NCBI RefSeq assembly: GCF_018904615.1
Contig: NZ_JADCNH010000005.1
Coordinates: 150,681-214,680, forward strand
DNA: 64,000 nucleotides
Source: Verticiella alkaliphila
GTDB lineage: Bacteria; Pseudomonadota; Gammaproteobacteria; Burkholderiales; Burkholderiaceae_B
Direction of reading: 5' to 3'
The translations under genes were made by a program, and so were the position numbers. Shown here piece after piece: positions 35,266 through 44,839 of the stretch. The notes beneath the pieces are model-generated. The model searched no databases and was not told the DNA's origin. It saw nothing but the letters and a program-made list of their open reading frames with translations. Position 1 is the first letter of the stretch, and every line of letters begins with the position of its first letter.

Positions 35266-36231
35266 ATGAAACGACTGCTTTCCTGTGGCCTGATGGCGCT
35301 GGCAACCCTGACGGCGGGTCAGGCTGTGGCGGCGGAATACCCCAACAAGCCGATCCGCTGGATCGTGCCCTACGCCGCCGGCGGTGGCTCGGACTTCCTC
35401 GCTCGCACCATCAGCCAGGCGCTTGGCCGCGAAACCGGCCAGACCATCCTGGTGGACAACAAGCCGGGCGGGAACACGGCCATCGGTGCCGCCGAGACCG
35501 CGCGCGCGCCGGGCGATGGCTACACGGTGCTGTCGGCCGACAACGGCACGCTGGTCTTCAACCCGGCGCTCTACAGCCAGCTCACCTACGATCCGGCCCA
35601 GCTCGCGCCGGTCTCCCTGATGGGCCGCTTTCCGATGATCCTGGTGGTGGGCCCCAACAGCACGGCCAAGGACGCCAAGGACTTCATCGCACAGGCCAAG
35701 GCGGCCGGCGACAAGCTCAGCTATGGCTCGGCTGGTGCCGGCAGTCCGCATCACCTGGCAATGGAGCTGCTCAACAAGGAAGCGGGCCTGAAGCAGGTGC
35801 ACGTGCCCTATCGCGGCGCAGCCCCGGCGCTGACGGACGTGGCCGGTGGCCAGATCCCCGCCATGATGGTGGATCTCGCCGCGGGCGCGGGCTTCATCAA
35901 GGGCGGCAAGGTGCGCCCGCTGGCCGTTGCCAATGACAAGCGCCTGCCCCAGCTGCCGGATGTGCCCACCTTTGCCGAGCTCGGCCTGGGCAAGATCGAA
36001 GCCGCGGCGCTGGTTGGCATGGTCGTCCCGGCCAGCACGCCGGCCGACGTCATCGCCACGCTGAACCAGAAGGTGGTGGCCTCGATCCGCGACAAGGACG
36101 TGAACCAGCGCATGGTGGAGTTCGGCGTCGAGCCCGTGGGCAGCACGGCTGCCGAGTACCGCGAACTCCTCGCGAGCGAGAACGCGCGCTGGCAGCCGCT
36201 GATCCGCGATCTGGGCATCAAGCTCGATTGA
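35266..36231 (+). CDS. Bug-family tripartite tricarboxylate transporter receptor
   Basis: 321-residue periplasmic solute-binding protein with a signal peptide (residues 1-21, MKRLLSCGLMALATL to AVAAE). Family motifs: YPNKPIRWIVPYAAGGGSD, NKPGGNTAIG and HVPYRGAAPA. I use the ATG at 35266 because GTGGAG sits upstream at a normal distance; an ATG at 35260 adds two residues. Divergent from the frameshifted IclR gene and ending in a terminator before the P450 gene. No TctA/TctB genes nearby. The ligand cannot be deduced. Confidence 0.92.
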   Translation: MKRLLSCGLMALATLTAGQAVAAEYPNKPIRWIVPYAAGGGSDFLARTISQALGRETGQTILVDNKPGGNTAIGAAETARAPGDGYTVLSADNGTLVFNPALYSQLTYDPAQLAPVSLMGRFPMILVVGPNSTAKDAKDFIAQAKAAGDKLSYGSAGAGSPHHLAMELLNKEAGLKQVHVPYRGAAPALTDVAGGQIPAMMVDLAAGAGFIKGGKVRPLAVANDKRLPQLPDVPTFAELGLGKIEAAALVGMVVPASTPADVIATLNQKVVASIRDKDVNQRMVEFGVEPVGSTAAEYRELLASENARWQPLIRDLGIKLD

Positions 36232-36274
36232 GGCTTCAAGGTGTGCGGACCCGTCTCGCATGCCTCGTCTAATC

Positions 36275-36311
36275 ACGGGCGCGACCAAGGTGGCGCCCGT
36301 CTTTCTTTTCT
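36275..36311 (+). terminator. Rho-independent terminator after Bug gene
   Basis: Stem ACGGGCGC (36275-36282) and GCGCCCGT (36293-36300), 10-nt loop, followed by CTTTCTTTTCT. It lies 44 nt after the stop and just ahead of the P450 start, so the P450 gene probably has its own promoter or depends on read-through. Confidence 0.7.
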
Positions 36312-36321
36312 GGATGTCGTC

Positions 36322-38697
36322 ATGACCCCGCCGAATGCCCCCCGCTGCCCTGTCGATCATGCCGCCGCACCGGCGCCGGGCTGTCCGGTGGCGCACGGCG
36401 CACCTGCCGCCAGCACGCCAACGGGTTGCCCCGTCAGCGCGCGCGCGGCCGCCTTCGACCCCTTCGGCGACGGTTATCAGCAGGACCCACCCGAGTACGT
36501 GCGCTGGGCGCGCGAACAGGAGCCGGTGTTCTACAGCCCGCAGCTGGGCTACTGGGTGGTGACGCGCTACGACGACATCAAGGCGATCTTTCGCGACAAC
36601 CTCACCTTCAGCCCATCGATCGCGCTCGAGAAGATCACGCCCACCGGCCCAGAGGCCAACGCCGTGCTCGCAAGCTACGACTACGGCATGAGCCGCACCC
36701 TGGTCAACGAGGACGAGCCCGCGCACATGCCGCGGCGACGGCTGCTGATGGAGCCCTTCACGCCCGAAGCGCTCGCCCACCACGAACCCATGGTGCGCGA
36801 TCTCGCGCGCGCCTATGTGGATCGCTTCATCGACGACGGCCGCGCGGATCTGGTCGATCAGATGCTGTGGGAAGTGCCGCTCACGGTGGCCCTGCACTTT
36901 CTGGGCGTGCCCGAAGAGGACATGGACACGCTGCGTGAGTATTCTATCGCCCACACCGTGAACACCTGGGGCCGGCCCCAGCCGGAGGAACAGGTGGCCG
37001 TGGCGCATGCCGTGGGCAACTTCTGGCAGCATGCTGGCCGCATCCTCGCCAAGATGCGCGAGAACCCGGACGCGCCCGGCTGGATGCAGTTCGGCATCCG
37101 CATGCAGAAGGAGCATCCCGACGTGGTGACCGACTCCTACCTGCATTCGATGATGATGGCGGGCATCGTGGCCGCGCACGAGACCACGGCCAACGCCACC
37201 GCCAATGCGATGAAGCTGCTGCTGCAGCACCCGGACGTCTGGCGCGATCTGTGCGCTGATCCCTCGCTCATTCCCAACGCGGTGGAGGAATGCCTGCGGC
37301 ACAACGGCTCCGTGGCCGCCTGGCGGCGGCTCGCCACGCGTGACGTGACGGTGGGCGGCATCGCGATCCCGGCGGGCAGCAAGCTGCTCATCGTGACGGC
37401 GTCGGCCAATCACGATGAAGCGCACTTTTCGGACGCCGACTTCTTCGACGTGCGCCGGGACAACGCCAGCGATCACCTCACCTTCGGCTACGGCGCGCAC
37501 CAGTGCATGGGGAAGAATCTGGCACGCATGGAGATGCAGGTGTTCCTGGAGGAATTCACGCGTCGGCTGCCGCACATGCGCCTGGCCGAGCAGAATTTCA
37601 CCTACGTGCCGAATACGTCGTTCCGCGGACCGGAGCATCTCTGGGTGGAATGGGATCCGACGCAGAACCCGGAACGCCACGATCCGGCCGTGCTCACGCA
37701 CCACACCCCCGTGCGCATCGGCGAGCCGTCGCGCCACGCCATCGCGCGCACGCTGGTGGTGGAAGCGGTGGAGCCGGTGGCGCGAGACATCGTGCGCATC
37801 ACGCTCGCCGCCCCCGATGGCCGCGCGCTACCCCGCTGGACGCCGGGCTCGCACATCGATCTGGAATGCGGAACGACGAGTCTGTCGCGTCAGTATTCCC
37901 TGTGCGGCGACCCGGCAGACCCGCAGCGCTTCACGATCGCCGTGCTGCGCGAGCCCGAGAGCCGCGGCGGCTCGGCCTGGGTGCACGCCAGCCTGAAGCC
38001 AGGTGACACGGTCCGCGTGCGCGGCCCGCGCAACCACTTCCGTCTGGATGAGGACGCCGAGCATCTGGTGTTCATCGCCGGCGGCATCGGCATCACACCG
38101 ATCAGCGTCATGGCCCGACGCGCGCGCGAACTCGGCAAGGACTATACGCTGCACTATAGCGGGCGCACGCGCGCCGGCCTGGCCTTCGTCGACGAACTGG
38201 CTGACTTGCATGGGGACCGTCTGCACGTGTACTGCGGCGACGAAAACCGGCGCAACGATCTGGCGGCGCTGCTGGCCACGCCCGCGCCCGGCACGCGCAT
38301 CTTTGCCTGCGGCCCGCAACGCCTGCTCGACGCGCTCGCGGCGCAGTGCGCCGCAGCCGGATGGCCCGAGGATGCCCTGCGCGTGGAACACTTCCACACC
38401 ACGCTCTCGGTGCTCGACCCCACCGTGGAGCACGCCTTCGACGTCGAGTTGAGGGATAGCGGCCTCACGCTGACCGTGCCCGCGGACCAGACGCTGCTCG
38501 CCACGCTGCGCCGCGCCAATATCGACGTGCAGAGCGACTGCGAGGAAGGTCTGTGCGGTTCGTGCGAGGTGGGCGTGGTCGAGGGCGCGGTGGATCACCG
38601 GGACGTGGTGCTCACCCGCGCCGAGCGCGAGGAGAACCGCAAGATGATGGCGTGCTGCTCGCGCGCGCGTGAGCAGCGCATCGTGCTCGCGCTGTAA
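36322..38697 (+). CDS. Self-sufficient cytochrome P450-reductase fusion, CYP116B type
   Basis: 791-residue fusion of a P450 heme domain and a phthalate-dioxygenase-reductase-like module, the layout of P450RhF/CYP116B. Heme domain (about 45-450): I-helix AGIVAAHETTANATA, ExxR in VEECLRHN, heme-ligand cysteine in FGYGAHQCMGKN (about residue 395). Reductase: FMN-binding RQYSL (about 530), NADH-binding FIAGGIGITPI (about 590), and a [2Fe-2S] cluster CEEGLCGSC plus a later cysteine (about 740-780). The N terminus has several CPV repeats (CPVDH, CPVAH, CPVSA), known from this group. Likely hydroxylates or demethylates small aromatic compounds; substrate unknown. Start ATG 36322. Confidence 0.93.
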   Translation: MTPPNAPRCPVDHAAAPAPGCPVAHGAPAASTPTGCPVSARAAAFDPFGDGYQQDPPEYVRWAREQEPVFYSPQLGYWVVTRYDDIKAIFRDNLTFSPSIALEKITPTGPEANAVLASYDYGMSRTLVNEDEPAHMPRRRLLMEPFTPEALAHHEPMVRDLARAYVDRFIDDGRADLVDQMLWEVPLTVALHFLGVPEEDMDTLREYSIAHTVNTWGRPQPEEQVAVAHAVGNFWQHAGRILAKMRENPDAPGWMQFGIRMQKEHPDVVTDSYLHSMMMAGIVAAHETTANATANAMKLLLQHPDVWRDLCADPSLIPNAVEECLRHNGSVAAWRRLATRDVTVGGIAIPAGSKLLIVTASANHDEAHFSDADFFDVRRDNASDHLTFGYGAHQCMGKNLARMEMQVFLEEFTRRLPHMRLAEQNFTYVPNTSFRGPEHLWVEWDPTQNPERHDPAVLTHHTPVRIGEPSRHAIARTLVVEAVEPVARDIVRITLAAPDGRALPRWTPGSHIDLECGTTSLSRQYSLCGDPADPQRFTIAVLREPESRGGSAWVHASLKPGDTVRVRGPRNHFRLDEDAEHLVFIAGGIGITPISVMARRARELGKDYTLHYSGRTRAGLAFVDELADLHGDRLHVYCGDENRRNDLAALLATPAPGTRIFACGPQRLLDALAAQCAAAGWPEDALRVEHFHTTLSVLDPTVEHAFDVELRDSGLTLTVPADQTLLATLRRANIDVQSDCEEGLCGSCEVGVVEGAVDHRDVVLTRAEREENRKMMACCSRAREQRIVLAL

Positions 38698-38732
38698 CGT
38701 TCGGGGCCGACGCACGACGCCCGCCGGGATCC

Positions 38733-38754
38733 GGCCTGCCGCAAGCGGCAGGCC
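38733..38754. terminator. Convergent hairpin after P450 gene
   Basis: 10-bp stem GGCCTGCCGC (38733-38742) and GCGGCAGGCC (38745-38754) with a 2-base AA between the arms, between convergent stops. No T tract. Confidence 0.55.
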
Positions 38755-38765
38755 CGCTGCGCTGA

Positions 38766-40391
38766 TCAGGCGCGCCGCACGAAGCGCCCGACGCCGTCCT
38801 CGTTGAAGAACTCCAGCGTCACCCCTGCCGCGTCGAAATCAGCCCGGCTCAGGCTTCCCGGCGGCGCACTCTCGCCCGCCGGCACGAAGACGAAGGTCTC
38901 GGCATCCCAATGCCGCAACGGCAATCGTTGCGGCCGCGGCCCAAGCGTCATCACCAACGCGCCCGCATCCAGCGTCACGGTCAACGGTCCGTGGTAATCG
39001 TTGTCGTAGGTACCCACATAGGCGGCCAGCGGCTGCGGCGGGACGGCCGGCTGAGGCGGCGTCTGGTCGGCCAGCGAGCCGACCGGCGCGTTCAGGCTGA
39101 CCATCGCGGCCGAATACAGCGACCACCAGTCGCGCGTGACACGGCCGTTCTCGACGAGATCGATGAACTCGCGCCCTACCGCCTCTGGCAAACCCACCGG
39201 CAGCCCGTTGGTGAGCACGACGATGCCCACGTCCAGCGCAGGCACCATGAAGAAGGCCGTCGCCGCCCCCAGAGAGAACGCACCGGAGTGGCTCAGCATG
39301 CGGTGGCCCGCACCGCTCGGGCCGACCAGAAAGCCGAAGCCGTAGAAATTGTCCGGATCGTCGGGGTTCGTCCGCATCTGCGGCGAGAGGGCGGGATCGA
39401 GCGCATCGGCGGCGACGAGCTGACGCCCCTCGAAGCGGCCGCGCGCCAGGATGAGCTGCAGCCAGCGCGCCATGTCGTTCACGCTGGCGCTCACACCGCC
39501 CGCAGCCGACTGCACATCTGGATCCCGCTGCAGCGCGCTCACCTCCCATCGCCCGTTCGCGTCCAGCACGTGGCCCACGCTGCGGTTCTCCCAGGTGAGG
39601 AACTGCGCATAGGCCGAGGTGGTGCGCGACATGCCGAGCGGCGCGTAGAGCGCCTCGCGAGAGAGCTCGGCCCAGGTCTGACCCGCCCGCCGGGCCACGC
39701 CTTCGGCGGCTGCCGTGAGGCCCACGTTGGTGTAGGCGTAATGCTGGCGGAAGGGCGCCAGCGGCAGGTAGCGCAGGCGCCGGAAGAGAGCCGCCTGGTC
39801 ATGGCCCAGGTCTTCCAGCAGATCGCCGGCATGATCGGGCAGGCCGGAACGGTGGGCGTACAAGTCCCCCACTGTCAGCGCCTCAGTGACGGCCGGATCG
39901 CGCAAGGCGAAATCGGACAGCAGGGTCTGCATCCGCGTGTCCCAGCGCACCTGGCCGCGACCGACCTGACGCGCGACGACGGTCGCTCCCACGGCCTTGG
40001 AGACGGAGGCCAGCTGGAAGACGGTGTCGGCGTCGACCCGGCCGGGCGAGCCCAGCGCGCGCACGCCGAAACCCTCGCTGTAGACACGGCGGCCGTCCAC
40101 CACCACGCACACCGACACGCCCGGCACGCCCGACGTCTGCATCAGGGTGCGCACGCGATCCGGCAATCGGGCCAGCGCCGCATCCAGCCCGGGCCGCGGC
40201 TGGCCGCTGGGCGAGCGATGCTCGTCTTCGCTGCTGCCGCCACCGCAGGCAGCCAGGCCGCCCGTGGCCAAGGCGGCCCCCAGGAACCCTCGACGTGACC
40301 ACGCCGGTCCCTGCACGAGAGGCAGCGTCACGTCATCGGCGCGGCGGCGTGGCACGCAACCTGAAGAACGGAACCGGTTTTGTTGGGTCAT
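38766..40391 (-). CDS. Lipoprotein serine hydrolase (class C beta-lactamase family)
   Basis: 541-residue penicillin-binding-protein/esterase-like hydrolase. The N terminus has a twin-arginine signal (SRRGFLGAALATGG) ending in a lipobox LAAC at about residue 48, so it is probably a Tat-exported lipoprotein. The catalytic SxxK is in LASVSKAVG (about residue 129), and the YxN is in HYAYTNVG (about 217). A C-terminal beta-rich domain (about 435-541, PLAAYVGTYDNDYHGPLTVT) resembles DUF3471-type domains. Activity may be esterase, peptidase or beta-lactamase. Start ATG 40389-40391 precedes the RR motif by 32 residues. Confidence 0.87.
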   Translation of the reverse strand: MTQQNRFRSSGCVPRRRADDVTLPLVQGPAWSRRGFLGAALATGGLAACGGGSSEDEHRSPSGQPRPGLDAALARLPDRVRTLMQTSGVPGVSVCVVVDGRRVYSEGFGVRALGSPGRVDADTVFQLASVSKAVGATVVARQVGRGQVRWDTRMQTLLSDFALRDPAVTEALTVGDLYAHRSGLPDHAGDLLEDLGHDQAALFRRLRYLPLAPFRQHYAYTNVGLTAAAEGVARRAGQTWAELSREALYAPLGMSRTTSAYAQFLTWENRSVGHVLDANGRWEVSALQRDPDVQSAAGGVSASVNDMARWLQLILARGRFEGRQLVAADALDPALSPQMRTNPDDPDNFYGFGFLVGPSGAGHRMLSHSGAFSLGAATAFFMVPALDVGIVVLTNGLPVGLPEAVGREFIDLVENGRVTRDWWSLYSAAMVSLNAPVGSLADQTPPQPAVPPQPLAAYVGTYDNDYHGPLTVTLDAGALVMTLGPRPQRLPLRHWDAETFVFVPAGESAPPGSLSRADFDAAGVTLEFFNEDGVGRFVRRA

Positions 40392-40554
40392 TTCACGGTT
40401 GCCTCAGCATGGGGTCACGCCCTCACGACGGCAGAGCCGTCCGCGCAGCGTCGGGCCTATCGCCGCGCGACGAAAGCTTAGGCAGCCTGGAGGCGGCAGC
40501 GCAAGATCGACGGGACGAATCGACGCGCAGGCAGGACGAATGGTCGAGCAGATC

Positions 40555-41547
40555 TCACAGCCCTAGCCGCGCCTGCAACTCGCGCTGGCAGGAGCGCGCC
40601 ACCGGCAGCCAGCCGCCGTCGGGTCGGTCCACCTGCACGCGCCAGCGGCCGGCCGGGCTGCGCTCGACATGCCGCACGTGCTTGAGATTGACGAGCGTGG
40701 TGCGGTGGATGCGCACGAAGACGGCGGGCGGCAGCAAGGCGGTCCACTGCCCGAGCGGCCGCAGGTCGACCACCGCGCCCCCACCCGTCAGCCAGACATC
40801 CGTGCGGTTGCGGGCCGCACGCAAGGCGACGATGCGATCGCGCTCGACGCCATGCACGCCGTGGCGATGACGCAGGTAGACCAGCGCGGCAGCGAGCGAG
40901 CCCCCTGTGGACCTGCCCGCATGACCCGCGCCGTATCGCGCACGACCGATGAGATCGGCACAGCGCGCCAGTGCGGCGACCTGGGCGTCCGACCAGCGCA
41001 CCGGCGCACGCGTCGCATCCAGTCCGAGGCAGGCGCGCAGCTTGCCCTCGCCGTGGATGGGCACACACAGAATGCTCGCATTGCCCTGGCGCAGCAGCTC
41101 GGCCTGCAACGCCCGCGCGACGCGAGGCATGCCCGGCACGTCGGCGATCAACACCGAGCGGCCCGCCAGCAGGTGCGGCTGCAGCCAGGCGATGATGGTG
41201 ACGGGCGCGTCCTGCAGATCCTGGATGAAGGAAGGCACGCCCCGTCGTGCCCATTCATGGGTATTGCGAAAGCGCAGCAGCTCGTCGTCGTACTCGAACA
41301 TCCACGCGCGATCGGCCTGGGCGGCCAGGCCCGTGGCCTCCAGGATGGCGGACACGGCTTCGTCCGCGGGCAAGGACAACAGCGCCTGCGCGGCATGGAA
41401 CGGCCAGTCCGGCTGGCCTGGCAGTGCCACGGCAGCGGTGGTGATCGGGCGCCAGGCGGGGGCGGATCCGCCCTCCGCGACCTGGGCGGCACCTCCCTCA
41501 GAAGCCGCAGAGGATATCGCTGGCATGACCGCGCTTCGGGCGCTCAT
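40555..41547 (-). CDS. GAF-LytTR transcriptional regulator
   Basis: 330-residue regulator. Residues about 45-200 resemble a GAF sensor domain (FRNTHEWARRGV, then ASILCVPIHGEGKLRACLGLD). The C-terminal 100 residues form a LytTR DNA-binding domain (VFVRIHRTTLVNLKHVRHVER). There is no response-regulator receiver domain. I start at the ATG 41545-41547 because it overlaps the stop of the upstream LysR gene; the longer frame lies inside that gene. The LysR-LytTR pair is divergent from an MFS exporter gene. Confidence 0.85.
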   Translation of the reverse strand: MSARSAVMPAISSAASEGGAAQVAEGGSAPAWRPITTAAVALPGQPDWPFHAAQALLSLPADEAVSAILEATGLAAQADRAWMFEYDDELLRFRNTHEWARRGVPSFIQDLQDAPVTIIAWLQPHLLAGRSVLIADVPGMPRVARALQAELLRQGNASILCVPIHGEGKLRACLGLDATRAPVRWSDAQVAALARCADLIGRARYGAGHAGRSTGGSLAAALVYLRHRHGVHGVERDRIVALRAARNRTDVWLTGGGAVVDLRPLGQWTALLPPAVFVRIHRTTLVNLKHVRHVERSPAGRWRVQVDRPDGGWLPVARSCQRELQARLGL

Positions 41548-42479
41548 GCCGCAGGCCCCGGCGCCACCAACTCTTCGTCGATGTCTCCCATCTCCGCCCG
41601 CCATCGTTCGGCCAGATAGTCCACGAACGACGCGATGCACGCGGCCAGCGGCGTGTTGCGGTAGTACACCGCATGGATCGGCTGCCACGTCGTCTGGGTG
41701 GGCTCAGACAGCACCTGCACGAGGGCGCCGCTCGCCCGCAACCGCCGGGTCATGAAATCCGACAGGCAGGCGATGCCCAGGCCGGCCAGGGCCATCTGGA
41801 GCAGTATCTCGCCACTCGCGGCGGCCAGGTCCGGCTCGATGGTGAGCGGCAGGCCATCGGCGTCGTGCACCGGCCAGGTATTGAGCGAGCGCGGTTGCGT
41901 GAAGCCCAGGCGTACGTGCCCGGCCAGGTCTGCCGGTGTGACCGGCTTGCCTCGCTGGGCGAGGTACGCCGGTGACGCCACCAGGCGCAGCCGCGAGCGG
42001 CCGATGCGTCGCGCATGCAGGCTGGAATCGGTGAGCGCGCCGATGCGCACCGCGACGTCCGTGCGATGTTCGAGAAGATCGACGATGCCTTCATGGCTCG
42101 TCAGCTCCAGCTGTACGTCCGGGTAGCGCGCCCGGTAGCCGGGCAACCAGGGCACGACCACGTGCACGAGGAAGGGGCTCGCGGAATCCACGCGCAGCCG
42201 ACCTGCCGGACGCTGCCGCCGCAGGCGCATGTGCTCCTCGGCGGCTTGCGCGGCGGCCACGATGCTGCGTGCCTGTTCGACGAATGCGGCACCTTCCTCG
42301 CTGAGCTGGAGCCGGCGGGTCGTCCGATGCAAGAGCGTGACGCCCAGCTTGTCCTCCAGCCGGGCGAGCGCGCGGCTGACGGCGGATACGGCCATGCCGA
42401 GCTGTTCGGCCGCGCGCGAGAGCGCGCCCGTGTCCACCACCGTCAGCAGCACCTGCATCTCTTCCAGAGTCGTGCGCAT
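41544..42479 (-). CDS. LysR-family transcriptional regulator
   Basis: 311-residue LysR-type regulator. The helix-turn-helix is at about residues 15-40 (ALSRAAEQLGMAVSAVSRAL, then LLHRTTRRLQLSEEG). The effector domain follows. It resembles the CrgA/AaeR group that acts on single nearby exporters. ATG at 42477-42479, with the same frame open further upstream but inside the MFS gene. It is divergent from the MFS exporter with 99 nt between starts and overlaps the LytTR gene by 4 nt. Confidence 0.92.
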   Translation of the reverse strand: MRTTLEEMQVLLTVVDTGALSRAAEQLGMAVSAVSRALARLEDKLGVTLLHRTTRRLQLSEEGAAFVEQARSIVAAAQAAEEHMRLRRQRPAGRLRVDSASPFLVHVVVPWLPGYRARYPDVQLELTSHEGIVDLLEHRTDVAVRIGALTDSSLHARRIGRSRLRLVASPAYLAQRGKPVTPADLAGHVRLGFTQPRSLNTWPVHDADGLPLTIEPDLAAASGEILLQMALAGLGIACLSDFMTRRLRASGALVQVLSEPTQTTWQPIHAVYYRNTPLAACIASFVDYLAERWRAEMGDIDEELVAPGPAA

Positions 42480-42505
42480 GGATTCTTGCGTTTGCCGGAA
42501 ATATG

Positions 42506-42534
42506 TTTGCAGGATAACCGGCTTTTTCTGCAAA
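42506..42534. promoter_or_regulatory. Inverted repeat, probable LysR site
   Basis: TTTGCAG (42506-42512) and CTGCAAA (42528-42534), 7-nt arms with a 15-nt spacer, between the divergent LysR and MFS genes. The spacing and the T...A ends suit a LysR tetramer site. Confidence 0.5.
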
Positions 42535-42578
42535 GGTGAAGCGAGGACACTGGCGCCATTCCTCATCCGGAGCCCATC

Positions 42579-43778
42579 ATGCCCCTCGCCTTGTGGGCGC
42601 TCGCCATGAGCGCTTTTGCCATCGGCACGACCGAGTTCGTCATCGTCGGCCTGGTGCCCGTCATTGCCGCAGATCTCGGCGTCAGCCTGCCGTCCGCGGG
42701 CCTCCTGGTCAGCCTGTATGCGCTCGGCGTCGCCATTGGCGCGCCACTCCTCACGGCACTGACCAGCCGCGTGCCGCGCAAACCGCTGCTGCTGGGCCTC
42801 ATGGCCTTGTTCACGGTAGGCAATGCACTCGCCTGGCTGGCACCGGACTACACCACGCTGGTGCTGGCCCGCCTCGTCACCGGACTCGCGCACGGCGTCT
42901 TCTTTGCAGTGGCGTCGGTGATCGCCACCAGCCTCGTGCCTCGCGAGCGCGGCGCCGCTGCCATCTCGCTGGTGTTCAGCGGGCTCACCATCGCGTTGGT
43001 CACCGGCGTGCCCCTGGGCACCTTCATCGGGCAGCACCTGGGCTGGCGCGCCACCTTCCTCGTGGTGGCTGCGCTCGGCGTCGTCGCGTTTCTTGGCACG
43101 CTGCGCTTTCTGCCGGCGCGGCTTACCCGCCCTGCCCCGGTCAGCCTCGGCCGGCAGCTGGCGGTGCTAGCCCAACCACGGCTGCTGCTGGTCTTTGCGA
43201 TGACGGCGGCCGGCTATGGCGGGTCCTTTCTCGCCTTCACCTTTCTCGCCCCCACCCTGCAATCGCTCGCGGGCTTTTCCGACGGCGCAGTGAGCCTGGT
43301 GCTGCTGGCCTTCGGCGCCTCCGTGGCTGCTGGCAACGTCTGGGGCGGGCGCCTGGCCGATCGCGTCGGCCCCGTCTCTGCCCTGCTGCGCATCTTCACC
43401 GGTTTGGCTGCGGTGCTCGCCATCCTGTCGCTCACCGCGTCGTCACCCTGGCTCGTGGTGCTCACCGTGCTTGCCTGGGGTGCCGTCGCCTTCGGCAACG
43501 TGCCGGCGCTGCAGATCTACGTCGTGCGCCAGGCGGAGCGGTATGCGCCCCAGGCGGCCGACGTCGCCTCGGGCATGAACATCGCTGCCTTCAATCTCGG
43601 CATTGCCGCAGGCGCCTGGCTCGGCAGCCTCGTCGTCGCGCACGTTGGCCTCATCCATACCGGTTGGCTGGGCGCGCTGGTCGTGTTGCTGGCCATCGGG
43701 CTCACGGCGTGGAGCGGCTGGCTCGACCAGCGCCGCCGCGCCACAGACGACACGCCGCTGGCGTGCGCGACGTCGTGA
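42579..43778 (+). CDS. MFS efflux transporter, AraJ-like (DHA1 family)
   Basis: 399-residue drug/sugar-efflux type major facilitator with 12 membrane helices. It begins LALWALAMSAFAIGTTEFVIVGL, which is the signature of the AraJ/SotB/NepI group, and has GLAHGVFFAVASVIATSLVPRERG in two adjacent parts in helices 4-5. Start ATG 42579 comes just after the divergent control region, so it is likely controlled by the LysR gene next to it. Substrate unknown. Confidence 0.9.
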   Translation: MPLALWALAMSAFAIGTTEFVIVGLVPVIAADLGVSLPSAGLLVSLYALGVAIGAPLLTALTSRVPRKPLLLGLMALFTVGNALAWLAPDYTTLVLARLVTGLAHGVFFAVASVIATSLVPRERGAAAISLVFSGLTIALVTGVPLGTFIGQHLGWRATFLVVAALGVVAFLGTLRFLPARLTRPAPVSLGRQLAVLAQPRLLLVFAMTAAGYGGSFLAFTFLAPTLQSLAGFSDGAVSLVLLAFGASVAAGNVWGGRLADRVGPVSALLRIFTGLAAVLAILSLTASSPWLVVLTVLAWGAVAFGNVPALQIYVVRQAERYAPQAADVASGMNIAAFNLGIAAGAWLGSLVVAHVGLIHTGWLGALVVLLAIGLTAWSGWLDQRRRATDDTPLACATS

Positions 43779-43952
43779 ACGCTGGAGACGCGCCCTGGCG
43801 CTACGTCAGGCGCGCGTCTGCTCTGCGACGTATCGCACTGGCCGGCGCAGCGCAGCGCCGCGAGGCGGGCCAAGCGTTTCGCCGCCACATGACCGTCTCT
43901 TGATCTTTGCCTCAGCCACGGCTTTCCTTTGCTTTCACCCACTGGAGTTTCC

Positions 43953-44756
43953 ATGTCCCTCCCCGCTTTCGGCCTCGGCACGTTCCGCCTCAAGGGCCAG
44001 ACCGTCATCGACAGCGTGCGCAACGCGCTGGACGTCGGCTACCGCGCCATCGACACCGCACAGATCTACGACAACGAAGCCGACATCGGCCAAGCCGTCG
44101 CCGAGTCCGGCGTCGCCCGCAGCGAGCTCTTCATCACCACCAAGATCTGGATCGACCAGCTCTCGGCCGACAAGCTCGTACCGAGCCTGAAGGAAAGCCT
44201 GCGCAAGCTGCGCACGGATGCCGTGGATCTCACCCTGATCCACTGGCCCTCGCCAGGTGGGGCCGTACCCCTGGACGACACGCTCGGCGCCCTCGCCGAC
44301 GCCAGGGCGCAGGGGCTGACGCGCGCGTTCGGTGTGTCGAACTTCACGATCGATCTGCTCGACCAGGCCGTGGCGATCGCCGGGCGCGACGCGATCGCCA
44401 CCAACCAGGTCGAGATCAGCCCCTACCTGCAGAACCGCAAGCTCGCCGAGCATGCGCGCGAGATCGGCATCCACCTCACGTCCTACATGACCCTGGCCTA
44501 CGGCAAGGTGCTCCAGGACCCGGTGATCCAGTCGATCGCGCAGCGCCTGAACGCCACCCCGGCGCAGGTCGTCCTGGCGTGGGCATTGCAGCAGGGCTTC
44601 GCGGTGATTCCGTCATCGACGAAGCGGGAGAACCTGGCGAGCAACCTGCTCGCGCGGGATCTCACGCTGAGTGCGGAAGACGTCGCGGCGATCGCCGACC
44701 TGGACCGCCACGAGCGCTTGGCGAATCCGGAAGGGCTGGCGCCTGCCTGGGACTGA
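43953..44756 (+). CDS. dkgB: Aldo/keto reductase, DkgB-like
   Basis: NADPH-dependent reductase of the 2,5-diketo-D-gluconate/methylglyoxal type, 267 residues, cytoplasmic. The catalytic tetrad is visible: Asp and Tyr in [11 protein letters not shown], Lys in FITTKIW, His in [18 protein letters not shown] and the cofactor loop [14 protein letters not shown] also fit. TGGAG lies 6 nt before the ATG at 43953. It lies 175 nt past the MFS gene, on the same strand, and may be a separate unit. Confidence 0.92.
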   Translation: MSLPAFGLGTFRLKGQTVIDSVRNALDVGYRAIDTAQIYDNEADIGQAVAESGVARSELFITTKIWIDQLSADKLVPSLKESLRKLRTDAVDLTLIHWPSPGGAVPLDDTLGALADARAQGLTRAFGVSNFTIDLLDQAVAIAGRDAIATNQVEISPYLQNRKLAEHAREIGIHLTSYMTLAYGKVLQDPVIQSIAQRLNATPAQVVLAWALQQGFAVIPSSTKRENLASNLLARDLTLSAEDVAAIADLDRHERLANPEGLAPAWD

Positions 44757-44839
44757 AGGCATGGCGGGGTGTGACGCTCGCGGGTATGCTCCCAAGCCTG
44801 CCGTCCGCGCGTCGGACGCCTTTGTTGGAGACCCGATCC

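Noticed and set aside
35140..37737. 865-residue open frame on the minus strand
   Set aside because: It lies opposite the Bug and P450 genes, which have clear motifs. The sequence is low-complexity His/Arg/Ala/Gly, typical of a shadow frame.
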